Below are positions 52,643 through 63,225 of a DNA stretch of 64,000 nt, in pieces. Position numbers and translations under genes: made by a program. Position 1 is the first letter of the stretch. Each line of letters opens with the position of its first letter. The DNA comes from Rhynochetos jubatus (Eukaryota; Chordata; Aves; Eurypygiformes; Rhynochetidae), in contig CM050648.1 of the NCBI GenBank assembly GCA_027574665.1, positions 65,613,363 to 65,677,362 on the forward strand. The letters are read 5' to 3'. Below the pieces are notes generated by a model, which worked only from the letters and a program-made list of their open reading frames with translations, did not search any database and was not told where the DNA came from.

Positions 52643-55432
52643 CTGGAAAAAAAAAAATTAAAATTTTGATTTGATTAAACACAGTACAAACAAATATTTT
52701 TTTCCGCCAAAGAGCAGCAACTTCCTAGTGAAGGCTACTGGTTTTATGCTTTTTCCTATGCATAAGATAGTGTCCGCTCAGGAGACCAGATGCTGCTAGG
52801 CTAAACAGACATGCAGACGGATTCAGTACAGCTGTTCTTCTGGTGTCCAGAAAACATCCTACTGCTCCTCTGGTCATCTTTGCTCTGAGAACTACTTTAT
52901 TGAAAAAAAGATCACTTAAGTACTTCCATCTTCCACTGCTTTATCAGATTAAGTTGTTGTTTTGTTTTCAAAAAGTTCCTGCCAATAAAGCCATTTTTTA
53001 CATAGCTGACTCTTGGCAAACCAAAAGGAGAGCTCAGCGAACTGCTTCATTTAATTTGTATGTTGTTTACCAACTCAATCACTGATAGCATAGAGTCTGC
53101 ACAGGTAAAATCATGGGTTTAATCAGGCCTCCACTGGTAAAAGCAGATAAAGAATCTAAGAAAACTTCCACTAGACACAGAAAGGTCTAGACTGCGCATT
53201 TAAAAATGTTCACTAGGAAGCAGGGGGGAAAGGTGAATAAGAAATAAGGCAGTACAAGTAGCTACACTTTGAAGTTGTACAGACATACTAGAATGGATGT
53301 ACAATAACAAAACCAAATTAAAATCCACACCAGTTTCTGAATGACCTGTTGGTTTCTACGTATCTGCGCTGATAAAAGCACTCTTGAATTCTACCCAATT
53401 TTCTAAGAAAAAAAACAAAACCACAACCACGAAAAAAGCCCCAAACACACACTACACCACAGGTTCCGTTATTGAATCTTTCTTCCCTCAACCTCCATGC
53501 TCCTAAATTCATTCATAACCAAACTGATCCAGAAGCTGATGCTTCACGATGCTCAACATGTAAACTGCACCTAGATTTCTGTTACTTAAAACCATTAATC
53601 CAAGGTCTGATGACTCCAAGAAGTGGTTGTAGAGATTACTTAAAATTTCAAATGGGGAAGGAGAGACACGCACAAACCCCTTAAGATGCTGAGGTTTAAC
53701 TTCTCACCACTTTTTAATAATAACAGGTAATTTCTAGAGCTGGAAACCCAAATACTTCCAGACCTCACTGCACACTGTCAGGTACATAAACTTCTTGTTT
53801 CTTCTCTCTTTCAAACTACTCTTTGAGTAACTAGGTTTTACACATTCTTAATAGCTAAATTATACAAAAGTAAAAAAAGCTTACTTTTACTAAAAAAGTA
53901 AACAAAAGTAAACACAGTGTTCCAATTTTAAAGGCCAAACTAACTACAGAAAAAAAAACACAACTAAGAGCAAAAATTTCTAAATAAAATAACTAAAATA
54001 TGATAATCATTCACTCTAGAAAACATTATTCTATAGCTGATTTTCCCAACGGACTTCAGACAGTAAATCTGTGCTTGTTACAGTATTTCATATACACATC
54101 ACGAGAACAATCATTAAAGAATGGTTTAAATCCAACTGTCACTTTCTATTCTTTTAAAACAGTATGAAGAACTGGTTGTACAAACATTTGAATATAATTA
54201 AATTTCTGCTTTTTCACATGCCAGCTTAAAACAGCTGTATGTAAGACCACTGAACTGAAGCATAAATCTAGCCTAAGTAACCTATCAACTGAAAAGGCTT
54301 TAAAATAAAATTGAGGTTTGGTGCCAAAATAAAAAGGTCCTTTAGTGTCCAACTAAAACAGCTACGGTTTTAGAAGGTTTTGATTTTTACCATATGCAGC
54401 TTTCAGGAAAAAATTACAAGATTTCCGCTACTTGATTAGAGGACAAATGGAAATAGGCAGAAGCTTTTGACATAAACGTTATTTCCACTTGCAGAGCTTA
54501 CCTTAAGGGAGATATTTAGGAAGCCTCACTCTACGAGATGAAATATATGGCTCCCAGTTAGCATTAAAAACTTTAATTAGAGGTGCACACACACCTGAAC
54601 AGAGTCAATTAAGCTTTTTTAAAGGAGGAGGCTTAGAAAACATACTTTCTCCTGCTAAAACCAAGGAGCACAGTTTACCTGGCACTGCACGTTCGGGAAA
54701 TAAACATATCCATTTCCAACTCGCACGTACCACGCTAAATCAGCGATAAACCAGTTACAAAAACCAAAGCCACCAGAAGACTGCAGCGTCTACGCAGCAA
54801 CACGTCAAGCGAAATTGTGTCCAGGTTAGGAAACCATTCAAGTATTTTAACGAAACTTCTCGCTGAAACAACTGTTGCCTTTTGTCTTCAACTGCATTTT
54901 CAGCTGGCCTCCCCCCAACAGGGCCAAGCGCACTAACGTCTAGTGGATGCACTAACGCACTTTCACCCTCCAGAACGCCAGCACAGCCCCAGATCAACAG
55001 CTGCACGCAGCACTCTGCAGAAGCTACCTCAGGTATTCCCTCGGCCAGCCCGGCATCGGGACACGGCGGGGAACCAAGCGGGGCGACCGTGCCAGCCGCC
55101 CCTCACTCCCGCGCAGCCCTGAGGCAGCGCCCTCAGGTCACCTCGCTACCGGCCTATTTACGTCCTCAAGCAATCAGGAAAATCCTGCGAAACCAGAAGG
55201 CGAGGTACATGCCCGAACTCCTCCCGGCTGACAGATTTCCACCTGGGCGAGCTCTCTCCCCAGCACAGCACCGTACTCCCTGGGGCCCCCGGCGCCGGCC
55301 AGCACGTCCCCAGCCCCCACAACCCGGTAACCGCAGCCCGCCCCGAACGCCGTACCCCAAAAGCCGAAGCGCTGCTCAAGCGGAGGCGGCGGCTCCTCCC
55401 GCGGGTCTAGGCCGTTAAACCACCTTCCTCAC
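52643..55432 (-). other. TEX10 intron 1
   Basis: Sequence between the start-codon exon and the CpG island. The part below 54.8 kb is AT-rich and unremarkable, with a small inverted motif built from AGTAAAA/TTTTACT near 53860-53905. Above 54.9 kb the sequence becomes CpG-rich and merges with the promoter island. The upstream end depends on which first-exon donor is used. Confidence 0.65.
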
Positions 55433-56380
55433 CGTCCCGGGACATCTTTCGGCTTGTTCCCGAAGAGCCGTGTCGCTCCGCTCCAGGCGCTCTGCGAGGC
55501 GTTTAAATAAAGCGCGTCAGTGCCCGCCCGGTGCCGGGGAGGCCGCGAGTTCGGCTCCCGGGAGCCCCCGCAGCCGCGCTCGGGAAGAGCCGGAGCTCCA
55601 CCAGCGGCTGAGGTAAACCCGCCGGGCGAGCGGCGCCACGCACCCCCGGGGGGGATTGGGGCAAGGGCGGCGGAGCCGAGGCCGCCGGTTTCCCGGGACC
55701 GGCACACGGCCGCGGCCGTGCTCACGCTTTCCCGCCGCCCTGCGCAGGAGCGAGCGGGAAGGGGGTGGGTCACACAAAAGGCGGCCGTTAGCGCAGGGCA
55801 GGGCAAGGCAAGCCCGGCGGTCCCGGGCCGCACCCGCGGGCAGGGCCGAGCCGAGCCCGGCCGGACGCCGCCTCCTCCTACCGCGCACCGACAGCGCAGC
55901 TAAGCCCCGCGCGCGCCCCGCCGGCCACTCACCAACCACGCGGCAACGCCGATCCCCCCTTCCGCCCCCGAGAACCTGCCCGGAAACGGGCGCCCACGTG
56001 AGCGGCTACGACCAGCGAGCGCCCTCCCCCCTCCTCCGACCCCCCGCCCTCCGCGGGAAGGAGCGCCCTTCCTGCCCGCGCCGGGGCTCTAGCGCCACCT
56101 ACAGCAGCGGCGGCGAGCTCCGCCGCCCGCCCGCCCGCCTCTCCGCGGGGGGCCGCGTCTTGGCCTTGGCCCCGAGTGCCGTGCGGCAGGAGCGACACGA
56201 ACGCCTGAGGAACGGCAGCTACCGCTGGTTGCGTGGGGAGAGCGGGGAAGCAGGTGGGGGAGACGGTGCGAGGGGGGAGACAGCGCTGGCCGCTCAGGGA
56301 GGGTCCCGCCACCGGGCAGGCGGTGCCATTCCACGCGCCCAGAACCTCGGTCGGGCCTGCTGCCTCGGGAGCGGTAATGA
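55030..56380 (-). promoter_or_regulatory. TEX10: CpG island with TEX10 promoter and first exon
   Basis: About 1.3 kb of very GC-rich, CpG-dense DNA stands out from AT-rich flanks on both sides. It sits just upstream of the TEX10 start-codon exon, as expected for a housekeeping promoter. On the TEX10 strand there are two good candidate first-exon donors: GACG|GTGAGG ending at 55433 and GTTG|GTGAGT ending at 55933. A plus-strand donor, CTGAG|GTAAAC, lies near 55612, so the island could also fire to the right. I see no convincing TATA box. The exact transcription start cannot be set from sequence alone. Confidence 0.8.
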
Positions 56381-57381
56381 GTTCCTACAGGCCACAGCCC
56401 TGGCAGGCACTGGAAGAGGAGGATGTTCCCAGCCCTGGCTACAGCAGAGATTATCACCATGTCCACCCTACAGTAACACAGCTCGCCCTTTCCGATCACG
56501 TCACCTGTGAAGACCCTTCCCCCTTTCTGCCGTCTGAGAGAAGTTTTGCTTCTTTTTTGTTAACAATCCCTTCCCCAAGGTTCTCTGGTGTGAGTAAAAT
56601 GTGCAAAGCTATGGTAAAACGAAAAGGAAAACCGGTTTTCTCTTGGTTTCATTTTTCTTGTTGAAGAGTTTTAGTTCTATTTCTTGTGCAGCTCCCCCAG
56701 ACGCCTGCCCGGCTGTCACCGTGAGAAACAACACATGTAACGTGACCTCTGGGCACCGTAAGACGGAACGCCTTTTCTCCTTCCTTGGCAGTTCTGACAC
56801 GAGTGAAACATCACCTCTCACAACTGTTTAGGAACAGAGTTTTCCATTAGCGTAAGAACATACGAAGCCGTCACGAAACACAACCAGATACAAAAACAAA
56901 AATATGTGAAGTTTTTTTGCAGCCTCTCTTTGCACCAGAATAAAAAAAGACTGTGTTCTCAGCAAACATCTCCGGAAGCATACACTGATTTTTGTGCGGT
57001 TTGGTTTTCTCAGCTGTCTTTAAGTACAGCAGCACCCTGCAGCACACCGTTCATACCATTTTATCAGTGTGCTACAGATTCTTTCCATTTTCAACATGCT
57101 CCTCCTGCACCCAAGGAAACAGAAATACTCAAATCCAAGCAATTTCTACTTAATATTAACTTTATTTCCACTAGGAACGATCCCACAGGAAGAGAAAGAA
57201 GAAGCCGTGCCAGAGATGGCCATGCACAACAGCAGAACATTCTATTAATTAAAATAATAAAATCAGAATGTTCTGCACTTGGAAAACCAACAAACAAACA
57301 GATGTTTATATTTTTATTTTCTGTATTACTGGAACAGAATTCAGAATTTCGTATCAACTAAAAGATGTTTTTACTGATCGA
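56381..57381. other. Intergenic stretch upstream of the TEX10 island
   Basis: Mixed-composition DNA between the CpG island and a CR1 fragment. Short open frames on both strands have no recognised similarity or splice support. It may contain the missing 3' exon of the unidentified gene, but I could not locate one. Confidence 0.5.
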
Positions 57382-57508
57382 GTTCAAGCCCAGGCTGGAT
57401 GAGGCTTTGAGCAACCTGGTCTAGTGGAGGGTGTCCCTACCCATGGCAGGGGGGTTGGAACTAGATGGGCTTTAAGGTCCCTTCCAACCCAAACCGCTCT
57501 GTGATTCA
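57382..57508 (+). mobile_element. CR1 LINE, short 3' fragment
   Basis: About 127 bases of CR1 3' end: GGCTGGATGAGGCTTTGAGC, GGGGGGTTGGAACTAGATGG and TTCCAACCCAAACCGCTCTG, ending TGTGATTCA. It is very close to the matching part of the copy at 24.4 kb. Confidence 0.9.
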
Positions 57509-57740
57509 TTAAGCAGGCATTAACACTGTCCTTGTGTTATAGAGTAAATGAGCTGTAAGAGCTCTGGTTCCATTTTTTCTTCCAACAAGAACATGTTTAG
57601 AGGCATTCTAGAAATTCTTCGTAATTTCCTTAAAGCAGCACTTTGTGATTTAATTTCTTTAATTGTCAGTGAACTGTTTTCATTCCTGTGTCTGTTCACA
57701 GAACAGAACTAACCGATTTTGTTGCTGCTTTCTTTGTTAC

Positions 57741-57819
57741 CTTATTTTTATGGTGTCTTGCATTCCATGAGATGAAGATGTGAAACCATCAGGATGACGA
57801 TTCTCAATTCCATCCAGAT
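57741..57819 (-). CDS. Unidentified gene, candidate alternative exon e
   Basis: A strong polypyrimidine tract (mostly T over about 20 bases) ending TTTTTGAG precedes 79 bases that read LDGIENRHPDGFTSSSHGMQ then DTIKIR, ending at a GTAACA donor. Entry phase 1 matches the exit of exon b (giving AFRD-LDGIEN), so it is an alternative to exon c rather than an obvious successor. Its own donor implies a further exon toward 57 kb that I could not find. Splice sites are good; function is unknown. Confidence 0.4.
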
Positions 57820-58245
57820 CTCAAAAAGAAAGAAAAAAAAGTTAAAAGGTTCATTTACCATCTGGCCCCAGCATGTCTACGTTATACCAGCATTTGGCTG
57901 CAAAGATGAAGAGCTTTAATTAGAACCATTGAATGCTACCCAACATCACAGGCAGGAAGCAAATTTTAGTCACACAATTTTATTTGAAAAACTTTTTTTT
58001 TTCCCCCAAGCACATTAATCTGTAACCATCCTACCAAAGTAGTGCTTCCCTATCTTTTGTGCCTGTCAGCCACAGCCTGGTTAGATCTCTTGGGACAGAC
58101 ATACCCCAGCCAACCTCTGCCGACTTTGCTGAAGCTTCCAGCTACCCAGGCTCCCTAAATTGCTTACCGTCCAGGAACTTCTCAACCCAGAACTAGACTG
58201 ACAGCGCTGGCTTTTTATTATTATTATTAATCTTTACTTAAAATC

Positions 58246-58399
58246 TTATGCAGAAACCTGGTCATAATCCTTCTGTGAGAGGGGATTTTTGATCATGATA
58301 GCTTTTGAGTCAGGCCCAGCAGCCACAGGGAGTAACTTCCAACTATTTGTTGTAGGATGAATTTGTACTGCTGACTGCAGGAGTTCATTCCATTGATAA
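58246..58399 (-). CDS. Unidentified gene, candidate terminal exon d
   Basis: Following a TTTCTTTTACAAAGAG acceptor, 50 open codons read YQWNELLQSAVQIHPTTNSW, KLLPVAAGPDSKAIMIKNPL and SQKDYDQVSA before a TAA stop at 58248-58246. An AATAAA signal lies only 27 bases past the stop, at 58219-58214. The phase fits exon c if that exon uses the TG|GTAGCT donor. An open stretch of this length could be chance, so the coding call is weak. The nearby polyadenylation signal and the pyrimidine-rich acceptor support it. Confidence 0.3.
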
Positions 58400-58721
58400 C
58401 TCTTTGTAAAAGAAACCACCATAGCAAAAGGTCAGACTGTCACTGTACAGTATTTAAAGATATTTAGAAAAACAAGTTACCCATTTTAAAAGTATGTTTT
58501 AACACGGAAACAAAGAACATGAGCGTTACAACCTTTCCACAAATACAGAAAGTTCAGCTATATGGAGAAATAAACAACAAGAATCTCAAAACCAAGTTGT
58601 TTAATTAAAATAACACTGTACAGACTTGAACACAGCAAAGTCAGCCACATTGTTGTTGTACTTAATCAATATGAACTCAAACTTACGGAAAGTGAACATT
58701 GCTATATTAACTATTAGCTAC

Positions 58722-58797
58722 CATGTGCTGTCATGGCTTGGTCTTCTCCCGGTTCCACTTTCTGTCAGGATCCTTATAACATTCGGAACATCAATTC
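58722..58797 (-). CDS. Unidentified gene, candidate exon c (possible terminal exon)
   Basis: After a T-rich tract and a CTAAG acceptor the frame set by exon b reads GIDVPNVIRILTESGTGRRP then SHDSTW and a stop at 58720-58718. It could therefore be a last coding exon. Alternatively a weak donor (TG|GTAGCT) just before that stop would splice it, in phase, to the open segment at 58246-58399. A consensus GTAAGT lies further down at 58681-58686, after the stop. The acceptor is moderate and the exon is short, so this is tentative. Confidence 0.4.
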
Positions 58798-59539
58798 CTT
58801 AGTTAAAGGCAAACAAACAAATATAAACAGAAAATAAGTGGTTTGATGATAAAATACATTTAAAAGCAGAAGTTATACTGAAGCATTTAGATGTTGACAT
58901 GAGTTTGGATCTTATTAAATGAAAAACAGCCTAACTGCTAACAATCAGGATGTGCCTGGTAACTCAACTGTACATTGCTACGAACAGCTGTACTGCTTCA
59001 CTTAAAGGGTCTGTCTCGGCCCTCTGCTCTGTCTCCAACTGCCAAAGATCTGCAGCTGATAATCAGGAAAGCATGAACACAAATGCTTGGTTTTCTCACT
59101 GTAACCGTAAGGCAAAGTGTCCTCTTCTGAACACAAGAAAGAAGGCCATGGTGCTCTGATGAAACTAATGCCCATGACTTTAGGAGGGGGAGAGGAGACA
59201 TAGAAGAAACACAGGGACTGCTTAAATGGTAATAATAAACATTCAGCACCCACAGCCAAATGCTAAGGGAAGAGTAAGAGTAGGGAAGTGTGCCTGATGC
59301 TTGGTGGGGTGTGGGAATACTATGTTCTCCCAGTCTTGGATCATCAGCCCAGCAAACTTTTCAGTAGCCCTTTTCCAAACACTTGCCCAGACAGCAAAGC
59401 AAGGACACAGGTAGTATTTTTGTATCCACGGTATCCTGTTGCTAGGAGTTCCATAGATCATCCACCTACTGCTGCCTGAAGAATCATCTCTTTTTGACCA
59501 TTTTGGAGTTGGACGCCCACACTACTCCAAGTTTATGGA

Positions 59540-60360
59540 TCAAAGAAGATAGGAAATAATAGAATTCTGTCTGTCATCTCCATTCACTCATGACTTTACA
59601 AATCTCTGTTATGGTATCTCAATCATCTCTTTCCCAGGCCAAAAAAAAAAATAAAAATAGTCCTAGCTTTCTACTGCTTCTTAAATGGAAGATATTCCCA
59701 TATTTATTTTGTTGCCTTTTCTACACCTTTTGCAGCAATAAAGTCCTTTATCTGAAATAAGGGAAACAGAAATACATGCCCTATGCCAGACACAGGGAAA
59801 GCATCAGTTTACGCAATAACAAAATGGCAAGTCTACTTCTTACCTTAATTCTTTGTATTTGACATATTCTTCTTACTGATCTGATGATAAGCTTTTGAAA
59901 TTCATCAGTCAACCAACACTTCCAACTATTTTGAATTTGATAAAATTTTTTCATTCACATACTCATCCCTTTTTCCAGGTCATTTGTGAAGATACTGAAC
60001 AGCACAGGACCGAAGCGCAGGCCCACAGTTCTCTACTGGAACCTCTTTTCATCACAAAAAGTAATTGCTCATTTGCTATCTGTTTATTATTTAAACAATG
60101 CAAGGATTTGCCTCTTTTCCCACAGACAGTTAGTTCCCTTAAAAGCTTCTGATTAGGGTACCTATCAAAAGCTTCTTGGAATTCCAAACAGACTATATGA
60201 ACTGGATCACTTTATCTGACTTGTTTGCTCACCCCTTTCAGACAACTACAGAAAGTCTGTAGGGAAGGATTTCGTATTGCAAAAGCCATATTTGTGCCCC
60301 GCACACCCCTCCAATTCTAGGTGCCCACTAATTCCTACCTTGTTTTTCTAAACAGTTTCT
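59540..60360 (-). mobile_element. Ancient CR1/L3-like LINE remnant
   Basis: Reverse-oriented traces of an old amniote CR1 or L3-type LINE. They include a TTGTTGCCTTTTCTACACCT block near 59711, TTTTTCCAGGTCATTTGTGA then AGATACTGAACAGCACAGGA near 59970, and an AAAGCTTCTTGGAATTCCAA block near 60168. On the minus strand the last reads like the FxKAFD region of a decayed reverse transcriptase. Internal deletions are likely and its ends are approximate. Confidence 0.55.
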
Positions 60361-60409
60361 ATTCACCTGTCCAATAGAAGCTGGCAGCTTCAAAGATCAC
60401 CTGGAATCC

Positions 60410-60930
60410 TGTACTGGTTTTGGCTGGGAGGGAGTCAGCTTTCTTCATAACAGCCGGTATGGTGCTGTGTTTTGGATCTGTGGCCAAAACAGAGTTGACA
60501 ACACACCCGTGTTTTGGCTGTTGCGAAGGGTGCTTGCACAGTTTCAAGGCTTTCTCCTTCCCACACTGCATGCTCACAGTGACTACAGGGGGGACAGGAT
60601 AAAGACTTGCAGGGCACAGAGCTGGGACAACTGACCCAAACTGGCCACAGGGATATTCCATACGTTGTGCTTAGCAATAAAAACTGGGGAAGTAAGAGGG
60701 TGGCGTTGGCTTCCAAAGTGACTGTTGCTCGGAGACTGGCTGGGCATCAGTCTGCTTGTGGGAAGTGCTGAGCCATGTCTTTGCATCACTTGTTCCCTCC
60801 ACCCCTTCCCTTCACTTACTAATCTGCCTTTATCACGAGTTTTCTCACTTTTGTTCTCCCTATCCTCTTCCCTGCCCAGCCACAGGGAGGCAGGAGGCAG
60901 TGAGCAAGCAGTTGTGTTCAACACACAACA
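60410..60930 (+). mobile_element. ERVL-like solo LTR
   Basis: It starts TGTACTGGTTTTGGCTGGGA and ends near ACACACAACA at 60930. In between are the conserved ACTGACCCAAACTGGCCACA-like block, the CATGCTTAGCAATAAAA-like promoter area and the TGAGCAAGCAGTTGTGTT tail. The flanking five bases (AATCC before, AAACC after) could be a decayed target-site duplication. It has no internal region and is a broken solo LTR of middling age. Confidence 0.8.
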
Positions 60931-61882
60931 AAACCCTAAAAAAAGGGAAATGTACATAAGCAGAACCACATTTGCCACCCACAGATTTTCAGGTTCCAAT
61001 GGAAGCTTTATGGAAGAAATCACTACTATCGGTAACTTAACCATTTTGGTTTGGAGGTCCCTAGACCAGGTGATGTTCATAGAAGAGTTATAACAATTTG
61101 CTACTTTCATGGGTTTATGTTGTCAGTTTGTTCCAGAACTTCCATTCCAAACAGCAGTCACTCTGCCAAGGTGTTGGTATGTATGTGCACACACATGTGT
61201 CCAAGGATAGGTGATGGCATGGGCTGCAGTCTCTCCAGTTTCTTTCACAGTGATCACTCAGGCAAGGAATATCTTAAGCTTCCTTACAACGTACTCATCT
61301 TCTGTGTTAGTTTGGGTTTGGTTTTTTCCCCTGATGATCCTGAACACAATCTGAGAAGCTTAGAAAATTACACAGGAAGCTTCTGAAGAAAGGGCAGCAA
61401 TTGACTGAAGACATGGGAAGTTTTAGTAGATTAAATTTATTAAAAACTTGCAAGCAAAAGAAAGACTACGTGTCTCTGATTCATTATTATTTCTATGTTA
61501 CTGTGCAAGTACAGCTCCTTCAGGAATCGATAAGTAAAAATTACTGTGCTGTTGGCATTCCCAAAACCAGTGTCACCAGTTCTATCACAGAAAAAAAAGA
61601 TTCTGCTCTTTTCTAATACCAGTATGCTTGATTTTAGCTTACTGTCTGTCACCATTTAAATGTTATTATGTGCAAATGGGAAGATAATGTAAAAAGAAAT
61701 TCAGCAATTATTAACACCTTCATGGGAAGGCAGCACTTTGAATTATCATTCCTAAACCGGAACCTGCAGAAGTTAAAGGGGAAAAACACAAGTTTCTTCA
61801 GCCCTCCCCAATACCTCAACATTCTTTGACCCATGTAGTCCTTAGTATTTCACAGAGCTAACAAAATTACGTTAGGTACATT

Positions 61883-61913
61883 TTTATATATGTGCGTGTG
61901 TGTGCATGTATAT
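61883..61913. repeat. TG/TA microsatellite next to exon b donor
   Basis: A short mixed (TG)n/(TA)n tract starting within ten bases of the donor of the unidentified exon 61923-62123. On the transcript strand it reads as CA-rich sequence at the start of the intron. CA repeats near donors are known binding places for hnRNP L in vertebrates; any effect here is inference. Confidence 0.8.
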
Positions 61914-61922
61914 GTGAATTAC

Positions 61923-62123
61923 CTCTGAAAGCTGGGTTTGCTGTTGCTATTTTGCATAGGGTAGCAGTAACTTCCTCAACATTCATATTTCTTACACTGT
62001 TCAAAAATCCAGCAGTGATGTTGTTCTCATAGGCTGTTTCCAGAGAGTCAGTTGAAAAGTTCTGGGGTTCATCTTCTTCATTTACTGACAAGGACCGCTT
62101 AGCTGATCGGCTGCTTGAATAGT
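61923..62123 (-). CDS. Unidentified gene, exon b
   Basis: This 201-base segment is bounded by a TTCTCTTCTTTAAG acceptor and a GTAATT donor and carries 66 full open codons. It reads YSSSRSAKRSLSVNEEDEPQ, NFSTDSLETAYENNITAGFL and NSVRNMNVEEVTATLCKIAT, then ANPAFRG. The first half has an RSAKRSLS motif that looks like a basophilic kinase site followed by an acidic patch. The second half looks helical. Entry and exit phases (1 and 1) join exon a and the candidate exons downstream. A TG/TA microsatellite begins ten bases past the donor. I cannot name the protein. The codon-like composition and matched phases make it a probable real exon. Confidence 0.6.
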
Positions 62124-63128
62124 CTTAAAGAAGAGAAATACTGTTTTTCAGTAAGAGAAGATTCTGAAGCCTTCGTTACTTATTTCTCTAAATAGGGCCT
62201 TTCAAACCAAGCATTTCCAGTCTGGCACAGCAGCATCGCTGGTAAGGTTCACATCGACTTTGCTACATTTTCACACCACTGAGAGTCAGGAATGCTTTCC
62301 ACTGACAGAAAAACCTGGTGAAACAAGGGTGGGGAGGTGGATGAAAGCTATTTTCATTATGCTTACAAAAAGGAACTAAGAGTTCCAAGTCTCCTATATT
62401 GTAGGCCATTGCAATTTTTATTATGATCATTGTACTAACTGAGGTTTTCAAAAGCTAAGCTTCCTAGAAAAAAAAAAAAATTGCTCTGCGCAGAAAAAAA
62501 AAGTCATACTAAATAGCTTCATTAGTATTCTAGGTATTTTTCCTCCCCAAGCATATGTTTGTACATCCTATGCTTGAGAAAAATAACCATTTGTTTATGT
62601 CAAGAAGAAGATGACCTCAAAGAAATCCAAGATTCATTGAAAAATTAATTAGAAGTACTGAGGCCAACTAGCTGCAATATTCAGGTATCAAACAGAATTT
62701 TCCATCCTATGTAACATAATTTTGTTTCCACTAGCATCTTGATTGCACTGGGCCTGCACTAAGCCTCTTCTCCGCCAAGAAGGGAAAGAAACGGGGAATT
62801 AAAAAAAAAACCCACACCAGAATTAACCTTTAAAAGCCTCCTTAGAAACAGTTGCCTCTGATCTGAGGAAAGTCAGAGTTGTAACTAATTCAATTTTTCC
62901 CCAAAGCCTACAGTTAATTAGGATGAATGTTTTTGAATAGTCTGCCCTTTCTAATATTTGTAGAGGATGGAAGAGGAAAAAAACCTATTAATTTACACTA
63001 CTTGACCTTGGCTTTGTTCTGCTCATAAGCTCTCCTTCTAGAGAAGCAGGAAAAAAAAGCTTACTAAAACATATGCAAGGTTCAGTGTTAAGATCAAAGC
63101 ACATTCACAATTGCAGTGCTAACATTAC
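62124..63128 (-). other. Intron between unidentified exons a and b
   Basis: A 1.0-kb AT-rich stretch with A runs near 62468 and 62800. No repeat or other coding segment is recognised. Confidence 0.5.
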
Positions 63129-63225
63129 CAGTATCAGAGTCACTGATATCTGCTGAAGTCAGGTCAGACTGTTCTGTGGACTGTTCCAATGTTGCTTCTC
63201 CATTATAGTCAGTATCTAGGATGTC
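63129..63225 (-). CDS. Unidentified gene, exon a (acidic/serine-rich)
   Basis: This is a 97-base open segment between a CGTAG acceptor and a GTAATG donor, both on the minus strand. It reads DILDTDYNGEATLEQSTEQS then DLTSADISDSDT. The other two frames contain stops, so entry phase 0 is forced. Its exit phase 1 matches the next exon, 61923-62123. The composition, rich in D, S, E and T, suggests a disordered, possibly phosphorylated region. I do not recognise the family. The coding call rests on open frame, splice sites and phase continuity. Upstream exons would lie right of the window. Confidence 0.5.

Larger units (their letters stand above)
1..55433 (-). other. TEX10: TEX10 gene locus (3' end cut off by window)
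   Basis: This minus-strand gene runs right to left from a CpG-island promoter near 55.4 kb past the left window edge. TEX10 is the metazoan relative of yeast Ipi1. From established knowledge, it works with PELP1 and WDR18 (plus LAS1L and SENP3) in nucleolar ITS2 processing and 60S export, and in chromatin as part of the rixosome and the 5FMC complex. I found 11 coding exons with consensus splice sites. Summed lengths give codon phases 0,2,0,2,1,2,1,2,1,0,0 at the exon ends, and each matches the next exon, giving 759 uninterrupted codons. Human TEX10 is about 929 residues as I recall it, so about 170 C-terminal residues are outside. Identity rests on long stretches matching remembered human protein, not on a search. 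Confidence 0.96.

Noticed and set aside
55656-56510. 284-residue plus-strand open frame in the CpG island
   Set aside because: It is rich in R, P, G and A as expected from GC-rich DNA, overlaps open frames in several other frames, and shows no domain or splice support.
59243-59461. 72-residue minus-strand open frame
   Set aside because: No splice borders or recognised similarity. It lies beside an old LINE remnant and may be repeat-derived.
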